NCBI GenBank assembly: GCA_946415785.1 | Contig: CAMKTV010000004.1 | Coordinates: 1-49,663 of the forward strand | DNA from: an uncultured Solobacterium sp. | GTDB taxonomy: Bacteria > Bacillota_I > Bacilli_A > Erysipelotrichales > Erysipelotrichaceae | Direction of reading: 5' to 3' | Length of the DNA: 49,663 bases | Shown: piece after piece, positions 43,167-49,663 of the stretch | Position numbering within the stretch: the stretch's first letter is position 1 | Layout of the letters: every line of letters starts with the position of its first letter | The notes under the pieces: model-generated | What the model was told of the DNA's origin: nothing | Seen by the model: the letters and a program-made list of their open reading frames with translations, nothing else | Database searches by the model: none | Made by a program: the position numbers and the translations under genes

Positions 43167-43787
43167 ATGAATTATGATGTAATTATTGTTGCCAGCGGCA
43201 AAGGAAAAAGAGCGGATTTAGGTTTTAATAAGATTCTTTTTGAAATGTGTAATGGCAAGAAAGTAATCGAAAATACTGCTGAAATATTTTTAAATGATGA
43301 AGATTGTAAAAAAGTCATCATTGTAAGTAATGATGAAATTAATATCAATGATGAAAAAGTGATAATTATAAATGGTGGAAAAGAAAGAAGTGACTCTGTA
43401 AGCAACGGTTTAAATGAAGTTGAAAGTGAATATGTTTTGATTCATGATGGAGCCAGACCATTTTTAAGAAAAGAAACTTTAGAAGAATTAAAGAATCAAT
43501 TATCAGAAAAAGATGCCGTTATTGTAGGCAAAAAAGCCAGTGATACGATAAAGATGATAAATGGAGATATGATATTAAGCACCATTGATCGTAGACACAT
43601 CTTTTTAGCTGAAACACCACAAGGATTTAAAACATCATTAATTAAGGAATGTTACAGAAAAAGAGAAAACAAAATATTTAGTGATGATGCAAGTTTAGTA
43701 GAAGTTTGTGGTTATCCAGTTTATATAGTTGATAATAAATTTGATAATAAAAAATTAACTAATAAGGAAGATTTTGAAAATATTTAA
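43167..43787 (+). CDS. ispD: 2-C-methyl-D-erythritol 4-phosphate cytidylyltransferase
   Basis: The 206-residue protein has the nucleotide loop VIIVASGKGKRADLGFNK, GGKERSDSVSNGL, VLIHDGARPF and AETPQGFK, all IspD marks. It makes CDP-ME in the MEP isoprenoid route, whose later enzyme IspE is encoded at 45106. A small GAA-type change in the glycine loop (SGKGKR for AGxGxR) is within the family. The rnmV start overlaps its stop by one base. Confidence 0.92.
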   Translation: MNYDVIIVASGKGKRADLGFNKILFEMCNGKKVIENTAEIFLNDEDCKKVIIVSNDEININDEKVIIINGGKERSDSVSNGLNEVESEYVLIHDGARPFLRKETLEELKNQLSEKDAVIVGKKASDTIKMINGDMILSTIDRRHIFLAETPQGFKTSLIKECYRKRENKIFSDDASLVEVCGYPVYIVDNKFDNKKLTNKEDFENI

Positions 43788-44320
43788 TGATTGAAGAAGT
43801 TATTGTGGTTGAAGGAAAAAATGATACAAAAAGATTAAAAACATTTTTTGATTGTGAAACAATTGAAACTCATGGCTTAGGATTAAATAAAGAAACAATT
43901 GAATTTATAAAACAGATGCAGGAAAAAAGAGGCATCATTTTATTTTTAGATCCTGATAGTCCAGGTGAAAAAATAAGAAACAGATTAAATAGTGAAATAC
44001 CGGATTTAAAGAATGCCTTTATATTAAAAGAAGATGGCAGGACAAAGAAAAAAGTAGGCATTGAACATGCTTCATATGAAGTATTAAAAGAAGCATTAGA
44101 TAATCTTGTTACCTATGGTGAATATGATAATAATCTAAATATGGCCGATTTAAATGAATTAGGATTAATGGGAGATGATAATTCAAAAGAAAAAAGATTA
44201 ATTATTTCAAAACATTTTCATATAGGTAAATGTAATGGAAAAACAATGCTTAAAAGATTAAATCTTTTGGGAATTAAAAAAGAAGATTTATATAATATAT
44301 TAAATGATAGCGAATATTAA
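43787..44320 (+). CDS. rnmV: ribonuclease M5
   Basis: The 177-residue protein has a TOPRIM domain: EVIVVEGKNDTKRLKTFF with the catalytic Glu, then IILFLDPDSPGEKIR, and a C-terminal half with GIEHASYEVL typical of RNase M5. It matures 5S rRNA in Firmicutes. It overlaps the rsmA start by 17 nt. The rnmV-rsmA pair is conserved in this group. Confidence 0.93.
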   Translation: MIEEVIVVEGKNDTKRLKTFFDCETIETHGLGLNKETIEFIKQMQEKRGIILFLDPDSPGEKIRNRLNSEIPDLKNAFILKEDGRTKKKVGIEHASYEVLKEALDNLVTYGEYDNNLNMADLNELGLMGDDNSKEKRLIISKHFHIGKCNGKTMLKRLNLLGIKKEDLYNILNDSEY

Positions 44321-45116
44321 CTATGTTAAAAAAGTATTAGGTGACAATAAAGCCAAAAAGAAATTTGGACAGAATTTTTTAATTGATGAAAACATTGTTG
44401 AAAAGATTGGAAAAAATGCCTGCGATAAAGAACTAAGGACTATTGAAATAGGTCCAGGATTAGGAGCTTTAAGTGAAATATTATTAAAATATTCAAAATG
44501 TGTTGATGCCTACGAAATAGATAAGGACATGATTGATATCTTAAATGAAACAATTAAAGATGAGAAATTTAATTTATTTTACGAAGATTTTTTAAAGACT
44601 GATTTAGATAAATATAAAAATGAAGAAATAAGAATTTGTGCTAATTTACCGTATTATGTGACTACACCAATATTATTTAAAATATTTAATTCAAATCTAA
44701 ATGTCAGTAAGATTACAGTCATGGTTCAAAAAGAAGTAGCTGAACGTTTTAATGCGAAAGTAAATACTAAAGATTATGCAGCCTTATCAATAATTGTTCA
44801 ATATCTATATGATGTCAAATATGAAATGACTGTTTCAAAAAATGTCTTCTATCCAAGCCCTCAGGTTGACAGCGCTGTCATATCATTCAGTCCAAAGATT
44901 AAAAGAAATTTTGAATATGAAAAAAGACTGTTTGAATTTATTGAGAACTGTTTTAGGAAAAGAAGAAAGACATTAAATAATAATCTAAAAGATTTTTTAG
45001 ATGATAAACAAATAAACAAAATATACGAAACATTAAATCTTTCTTTAAATATTAGAGCGCAGGAAATAGATTTGGAAACATTCATCAAAATGTATGAGGT
45101 GGTTCATGAAGGATAG
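44304..45116 (+). CDS. rsmA: 16S rRNA dimethyladenosine transferase
   Basis: The 270-residue enzyme has KKKFGQNFLIDENIVEKI, SAM motif I EIGPGLGALSE, and the target-adenine motif NLPYYVTTPIL. It dimethylates two adenosines near the 3' end of 16S rRNA. The C-terminal helical part (RKRRKTLNNNLKD) is typical. It overlaps both neighbours. Confidence 0.96.
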   Translation: MIANINYVKKVLGDNKAKKKFGQNFLIDENIVEKIGKNACDKELRTIEIGPGLGALSEILLKYSKCVDAYEIDKDMIDILNETIKDEKFNLFYEDFLKTDLDKYKNEEIRICANLPYYVTTPILFKIFNSNLNVSKITVMVQKEVAERFNAKVNTKDYAALSIIVQYLYDVKYEMTVSKNVFYPSPQVDSAVISFSPKIKRNFEYEKRLFEFIENCFRKRRKTLNNNLKDFLDDKQINKIYETLNLSLNIRAQEIDLETFIKMYEVVHEG

Positions 45117-45939
45117 AGCTTATTGCAAGATTAACCTAGCTTTAGATGTAGTTGGTAAAAGAAGTGATGGCTATCATGAATTAAGAACCATCATGGTTCC
45201 TTTAGCATTCTTTGACGAAATAGAAGTGCTTAAAAACGAAAAGATGGAATATGTGTCATTAAAACATCCTTTATATTTTGATGAAAACAATACCATAGTT
45301 AAAGCTGTTGAACTGATGAAGAAAGAATTTGAAATAAAAGATAATTTCAAGATTATTATTTCTAAGCATCTGCCAATAAAGGCTGGCTTAGCAGGTGGTT
45401 CAGCTGATGGTGCTGCGATTATTAGAATTATTAATAGAATGTATAATCTGAATTTAGATTTTAAAACTATTCAGGAATTATGTTTAAAAATAGGCAGCGA
45501 TGTTTTATTTAATTATTATAATAAACCAGCACTGGTAACAGGGACTGGTGATAAATTACAGTTTATTGATATTAAAAAGAATTATTATGTATTAATTGTA
45601 AAACCAAGGCTTGGTGTATCAACCAAAGAATGTTATGAAACATTAGACCTTAACACATGTGGTCATCCTGACATTGACCTAATTTTAGATAAATTAAAAA
45701 ATGGCGAAGATATCAAAGAATTTTTAGACAACAGTCTTCAAGAACCAGCTATCAGACTATGTCCAGATATCAAAAAAGCCTTAAAGGATCTAAAAGAAGC
45801 AGGCAGTGATTTCGCTTTAGTCTCAGGCAGTGGCTCAAGTGTCTTTACCATCGATGAAGATGAAAATAAGCTAAATGAGATTAAAAAAAGCTTATTAAAT
45901 AAAGGATATTTTTTAAGAAGTACTAAAATCTTAAAATAA
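45106..45939 (+). CDS. ispE: 4-diphosphocytidyl-2-C-methyl-D-erythritol kinase
   Basis: I place the start at the ATG 45106 (277 residues, MKDRAYCKINLALDVVGKR). The ATG at 45094 contains the AGGTGG ribosome site itself. GHMP motif 2 is LPIKAGLAGGSADGAA and the C-terminal glycine loop is LVSGSGSSVFTI. It phosphorylates CDP-ME in the MEP route. It overlaps the rsmA stop by 11 nt. Confidence 0.95.
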   Translation: MKDRAYCKINLALDVVGKRSDGYHELRTIMVPLAFFDEIEVLKNEKMEYVSLKHPLYFDENNTIVKAVELMKKEFEIKDNFKIIISKHLPIKAGLAGGSADGAAIIRIINRMYNLNLDFKTIQELCLKIGSDVLFNYYNKPALVTGTGDKLQFIDIKKNYYVLIVKPRLGVSTKECYETLDLNTCGHPDIDLILDKLKNGEDIKEFLDNSLQEPAIRLCPDIKKALKDLKEAGSDFALVSGSGSSVFTIDEDENKLNEIKKSLLNKGYFLRSTKILK

Positions 45940-45996
45940 GTTAAGTATTTATGAAAAATATAAATAAAAAATGCTAGAATTAGTTAGTAGGACAAT

Positions 45997-47103
45997 ATGC
46001 ATAGCGCTATTTTATACATCAAAGATCAAAAAGAAACTGAATTATTAAGAATAAAGATTTTTGATAAGTGCTTAATCTCCTACACAATAAGTGAATTAAA
46101 AAGACTGGATATCGAAAATATATATCTGGTAGGTGATAAAAATATTGATGGCTTAATACAAAGAGATAGTCTTGAGGATGTTTTTGAGGAACTTAAGAAC
46201 ACTGAAGGTAAATGTTTATTATTAAGTCCTTTTTATCCTTTATTAGAAAAAGAAGATTATGAAAGATTATTAATAGATGATGATAATAATACAGTATATA
46301 TAGATAATGAAAATAATATCTTACCTTTATTTGCGATAAATAATGCCTTATTAAATTCATATGACAAATTATCATATGATGGCGTTGTTATTGATGAGGG
46401 AAAGAAGAAACGTTTTGAAATAAAAGAAATATCTTATTTCTATGAAATAATCAAAAAAAGAACCATTAATAAATGGATTAATAAAGGAGTCATTATTTTA
46501 GACCCAAATACAACAATGATTGGTGTAGATGTTCGTATAGGACAAGGCACATATATTAATCCAAATACTTATATTGGTGGTAAGTCATTTATTGGCTATG
46601 ATAATGTGGTCAAAGAAAATTCAAGATTATTTAATGTGGCAATCGGTGATGGCAACACAATTGATAGTTCATTAATTAAAGATTCAATTATTTATAGTAA
46701 CTGTAAAATTGGGCCTAACGCCGTTATTGAAAACAGTGAACTACAAGAAGAAAGTGTTGTAGGAAGCTTTGTGAAACTCATTAATTCAAAAGTTGGAAAG
46801 AAGACAAATATAAATCATCTATCATATATTGGTGATGCCCAAATTGGTGATAGTGTATTGATTGGTTCTGGTGTTAATACCATCAATTATGATGGCAGAT
46901 CTAAACATCAAACAATCATTAAGGGACATAGTACCATTGGCAGCAATGTTAGCATTATCGCACCACTTACAATTGGTGAATATGCGACAGTGTCGGCAGG
47001 TTCAACAATTGATATGGATGTCAAAGATGGCGATTTAGCGATTGCCCGTATTTTCCAACAGAATAAAAAAGGCTATGGCTATAAATACAACAAGGAGGAC
47101 TAG
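45997..47103 (+). CDS. GlmU-like protein with degenerate uridylyltransferase half
   Basis: The protein has 368 residues against about 450 for GlmU. The C-terminal left-handed beta helix keeps the acetyltransferase site: INHLSYIGDAQIG with the catalytic His274, and TINYDGRSKH (Asn297-Gly300). The first 160 residues occupy the uridylyltransferase place, but the LAAGxGTRM loop is gone (ILYIKDQKETELLRIK) and the domain is about 70 residues short. It probably acetylates glucosamine-1-phosphate only, so another enzyme must make UDP-GlcNAc. An extended -10 (TGCTAGAAT, 45972-45980) lies upstream. prs follows by 5 nt, as in many Firmicutes. Confidence 0.75.
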   Translation: MHSAILYIKDQKETELLRIKIFDKCLISYTISELKRLDIENIYLVGDKNIDGLIQRDSLEDVFEELKNTEGKCLLLSPFYPLLEKEDYERLLIDDDNNTVYIDNENNILPLFAINNALLNSYDKLSYDGVVIDEGKKKRFEIKEISYFYEIIKKRTINKWINKGVIILDPNTTMIGVDVRIGQGTYINPNTYIGGKSFIGYDNVVKENSRLFNVAIGDGNTIDSSLIKDSIIYSNCKIGPNAVIENSELQEESVVGSFVKLINSKVGKKTNINHLSYIGDAQIGDSVLIGSGVNTINYDGRSKHQTIIKGHSTIGSNVSIIAPLTIGEYATVSAGSTIDMDVKDGDLAIARIFQQNKKGYGYKYNKED

Positions 47104-47108
47104 AAATT

Positions 47109-48092
47109 ATGGCGGATATTAAAGTTTTTTCTTTAACTGGAAACAGTGAACTTGTTGAAGAAATATGTGATTATTTAGGAGTTGAACCAGGCAAGATTAG
47201 CATTAAGCATTTTGCGGATGGTGAAACTTTAGTAGAACTTGGTGAAAGCGTAAGAGGCAAACAGGTTTATATTGTTCAAAGCACATATCAACCAGTTAAT
47301 GAAAGACTGATGGAATTATTAATTGCGATAGATACAGTTAAACGTTCTAGCGCAAGAGATATCGTCTGCATCATTCCATATTTTGGATATGCTCGCCAAG
47401 ACCGTAAAGCTCAACCAAGGCAACCAATTACCGCAAGACTCGTGGCTGATTTATTATCTGTTGCCGGAGCTAATAGAGTTGTTACTGTTGATTTACATGC
47501 ACCACAGATTCAGGGTTTCTTCGCCTTCCCAGTTGATGAAATGAAGAGTGTTCCAATGATGGGCCAATATTTCAAACATAAAGGCTTAGATTTAGAAAAT
47601 GTCGTTGTTGTTTCACCAGACCATGGTGGTGCAAATAGAGCCAGACAATTAGCTGAAATCCTTGGAACATCAATCGCCATTGTTGATAAAAGAAGACCAC
47701 GTCCAAACGCTGTTGAAGCACAAAGCGTTGTCGGTGATGTTGATGGGAAAGTTTGTATCGTCATTGATGATATCTGTGACACAGGTGGTTCATTATGTGC
47801 AGCATGTTCAATCTTAAAACAACATGGTGCTAAAGATGTTTATGTAGCATTAGCCCATGGTGTATTCTCAAAAGATGCTATTGATAGAATTGAACAGTCA
47901 GTAATAAAAGAATTAGTTGTATCAAATACAATCCCATTAACAGAAGAAAAGAAAGCTAAGACTAAAAAGATTACTGTCTTATCAGTAGGCAAGATGTTAG
48001 CGAAATTAATAAGCGCCATCTCTACTAATTCACCTGTTTCAGAAGTATATGATTTATATACAAGCAAGGGTGAACAAACTAAAATTATCTAA
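47109..48092 (+). CDS. prs: ribose-phosphate pyrophosphokinase
   Basis: The 327-residue enzyme has [18 protein letters not shown] at the start, the flexible loop [25 protein letters not shown], and the PRPP-binding loop [11 protein letters not shown]. It makes PRPP for nucleotides, histidine and tryptophan. AAGGAGG precedes the ATG. glmU-prs order is common in Firmicutes. A short hairpin (AAGGAC/GTCCTT, about 48091-48108) with Ts follows and may partly end transcription. Confidence 0.97.
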   Translation: MADIKVFSLTGNSELVEEICDYLGVEPGKISIKHFADGETLVELGESVRGKQVYIVQSTYQPVNERLMELLIAIDTVKRSSARDIVCIIPYFGYARQDRKAQPRQPITARLVADLLSVAGANRVVTVDLHAPQIQGFFAFPVDEMKSVPMMGQYFKHKGLDLENVVVVSPDHGGANRARQLAEILGTSIAIVDKRRPRPNAVEAQSVVGDVDGKVCIVIDDICDTGGSLCAACSILKQHGAKDVYVALAHGVFSKDAIDRIEQSVIKELVVSNTIPLTEEKKAKTKKITVLSVGKMLAKLISAISTNSPVSEVYDLYTSKGEQTKII

Positions 48093-48124
48093 GGACTTTA
48101 CGGTCCTTTTTAAAAGGAGAAAAA

Positions 48125-49210
48125 ATGCTTGATTTAAAAAAGACAAAAAAAGAAATGGAAAGCATAGCCATTGTCGATAACGTAAAACTAAATGATGATG
48201 AAACTAAAATCATTATTTTAAATCAGGTATTACTACCAAATGCTATTGAATATAAAGAAATAGATAATTTAAAAGATGCTTATGATGCAATAAAGAAATT
48301 AGAAATAAGAGGTGCTCCAGCAATCGGTATCTTTGCGGGTTATGTAATGTATATCCTATCTTTAAAAGATAGAGATTTAGCTTTTGAAGAATTCTTTAAG
48401 AATTTTAAAAATAATAAAGAATATCTAAATTCATCTAGACCAACAGCTGTTAATTTATCCTGGGCACTTAACAGAATGGAAAAAGTAGTAACAGATAATA
48501 AAGATAAAGATGTTAAAGAAATAATTTCAAAATTAAAAGAAGAAGCAAAGAAAATACACAATGAAGATATTGAAATGTGTTTAAAGATATCAGAATATGG
48601 GCTATCTTTATTAAAAGATGGCGATGGTGTATTAACACATTGTAATGCAGGTCCTATTGCGACATCATATGGAACAGCTCAAGGGCCACTGTTATTATCT
48701 AAAGCCAGAGGAATGCATATAAAAGTATTCGCTGATGAAACTAGACCCTTACTACAAGGTGCACGACTGACTTCATTTGAAATGGAAAAAGCTGGTGTTG
48801 ATGTAACACTGATTTGTGATAATATTGCTTCTATTGTTATGCGTAACGGCTGGGTACAGGCTTGCTTTGTGGGGTGTGATAGAATTGCAGCAAATGGTGA
48901 TGTAGCCAATAAGATTGGTACATCAGGTGTTGCGATACTTGCGAAACATTATGGAATACCTGTATATTCTTTAGGACCTAGTTCTACTATTGATATGAAT
49001 TGTCCTGATGGCGACCATATAAAGATAGAATTAAGAGATCCAGAAGAAATAAAAAATATGTGGTATGAAAAACCAATGGCTTTAAAAGAAGTTAAATGTT
49101 ATAACCCATCATTTGATGTAACTGACCATGAATTATTAACAGGCATAGTTACTGAAAAAGGCATCATTTATCCGCCATTTGATATTAATCTAAAAAAGAT
49201 TTTTGAATAA
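48125..49210 (+). CDS. mtnA: S-methyl-5-thioribose-1-phosphate isomerase
   Basis: The 361-residue protein has [46 protein letters not shown] and [16 protein letters not shown], with the catalytic Cys and Asp in CNAGP and [11 protein letters not shown]. It acts in methionine salvage, two steps after MtnN (22223-22915). eIF2B-like relatives are excluded by the [13 protein letters not shown] block. Ribosome site AAAAGGAG. Confidence 0.94.
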   Translation: MLDLKKTKKEMESIAIVDNVKLNDDETKIIILNQVLLPNAIEYKEIDNLKDAYDAIKKLEIRGAPAIGIFAGYVMYILSLKDRDLAFEEFFKNFKNNKEYLNSSRPTAVNLSWALNRMEKVVTDNKDKDVKEIISKLKEEAKKIHNEDIEMCLKISEYGLSLLKDGDGVLTHCNAGPIATSYGTAQGPLLLSKARGMHIKVFADETRPLLQGARLTSFEMEKAGVDVTLICDNIASIVMRNGWVQACFVGCDRIAANGDVANKIGTSGVAILAKHYGIPVYSLGPSSTIDMNCPDGDHIKIELRDPEEIKNMWYEKPMALKEVKCYNPSFDVTDHELLTGIVTEKGIIYPPFDINLKKIFE

Positions 49211-49600
49211 TCACTTAATTATTTTAATTAGCAGTTTATAAATTAATCCTTCCTTAAAATCTAAAGTGACAATATCACTGACACTTATAATCCTGATAAT
49301 ATAAACAAGAATAAATAAAGATATAAATATATAATTGATGATTTTATAAATAAGTATATTTTTCTTTTTGATATAAAAATAATTAATTAAAAACAAAGGC
49401 GGTATTATCCATAAAGGATGAAAATGAAAAGCACTTGGAAAATCTAACTTCAATAAGCTTAAATAAGCTCTAGTCATCCCACAACCTGGACAAGACAAAC
49501 CAGTTAAAAACTTAATTGGGCAACCAACTATTGTATAAAAGGCGCCAATAAGAATCAGCGCCAAAAATAGTTTAATCAATTCTTTCTTATTTTGAAGCAT
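49211..49600 (-). CDS. DUF2752 membrane protein
   Basis: The 129-residue protein has three hydrophobic spans and the DUF2752 motif CPIKFLTGLSCPGCGMTRAY between the first two, followed by FHFHPLWI. The Cys-rich motif is the family's mark; its function is unknown. It ends tail to tail with mtnA, its stop abutting that of mtnA. The upstream leftward fragment at the window end is probably in the same transcript. Confidence 0.85.
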   Translation of the reverse strand: MLQNKKELIKLFLALILIGAFYTIVGCPIKFLTGLSCPGCGMTRAYLSLLKLDFPSAFHFHPLWIIPPLFLINYFYIKKKNILIYKIINYIFISLFILVYIIRIISVSDIVTLDFKEGLIYKLLIKIIK

Positions 49601-49606
49601 TAAAAA

Positions 49607-49663
49607 TTAATAATATCCGTTTTCTCTATTATAAGCATCACAAATTCTATTTGTGTTATTGAT
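49607..49663 (-). CDS. C-terminal fragment of an unidentified protein (partial)
   Basis: An open frame enters from the right edge and ends at TAA 49607-49609. The visible 18 residues are INNTNRICDAYNRENGYY. The family cannot be named from this; small membrane proteins of the TM2/CD225 kind often end in such a polar tail and often accompany DUF2752 genes, which is only a guess. Confidence 0.5.
   Translation of the reverse strand: MNNTNRICDAYNRENGYY

Overview
The window is an AT-rich chromosomal segment (stop codons TAA, TAG and TGA; standard bacterial code) carrying a replication origin from a low-GC Firmicute. The evidence is the dnaA-dnaN-S4-recF-gyrB-gyrA order, DnaA-box clusters before and after dnaA, two perfect parS sites, a Ser T-box, a lysine riboswitch, a glmS ribozyme, a small SRP RNA, RNase M5 and type III glutamine synthetase. 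I infer an Erysipelotrichia-like gut or oral organism; the sequence does not settle the genus.

Layout. 1-248 is the 3' end of lysS. 249-5000 is a decayed accessory island: a dead RepA-type replication-initiator remnant, cut-down ArdA and GmrSD/DUF1524 genes, a DUF4417 / DUF6883 toxin-like / DUF4926 cluster, an XRE-ImmA pair, an IS200-like transposon and a small 15-residue-repeat protein divergent from a WYL regulator. 6000-10800 is one leftward operon with two complete polar-amino-acid ABC systems in mirror order, led by a lysine riboswitch and terminator. 10830-12615 is a NUDIX, hexapeptide-transferase, HAD operon. 12616-21480 is oriC and the replication/gyrase genes. 21500-23343 holds a Tyr-rich lipoprotein, mtnN and a DUF3842 gene. 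23455 is an ECF transporter S component with a terminator in its leader.

24035-30310 is a leftward run glmS-glnN-pyrG-gpx behind a glmS ribozyme, so genes that make and spend glutamine lie together. 30450-33572 runs T-box, serS, parS, GNAT, parS, SRP RNA, tadA and a kinase-like protein with a broken P-loop. 33609-40042 runs dnaX, recR, a CARF plus PD-(D/E)XK (Card1/DUF1887-like) protein, a PUA/EVE-like protein, an HPt-like protein without its histidine, then mnmG. 40063-41506 holds two toxin-antitoxin pairs (Phd-Doc and DinJ-YoeB) with similar upstream cassettes. 41788-49210 is a rightward housekeeping run: rluD-like, ybaK, ispD, rnmV, rsmA, ispE, a GlmU-like protein with an eroded N-terminal half, prs and mtnA. 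A DUF2752 membrane protein and a gene fragment close the window.

The observations most worth following are: (1) the CARF nuclease and PUA/EVE-like pair translationally tied to recR, with no CRISPR locus in view; (2) a repeated near-leaderless promoter design, with a -10 box 6-10 nt before the ATG and no Shine-Dalgarno, in at least seven genes; (3) the glutamine-centred operon behind the glmS ribozyme; (4) proteins that keep a fold but lose a key site (HPt-like, FlaR-like, GlmU-like). All identifications come from reading motifs by eye; no database search was run.
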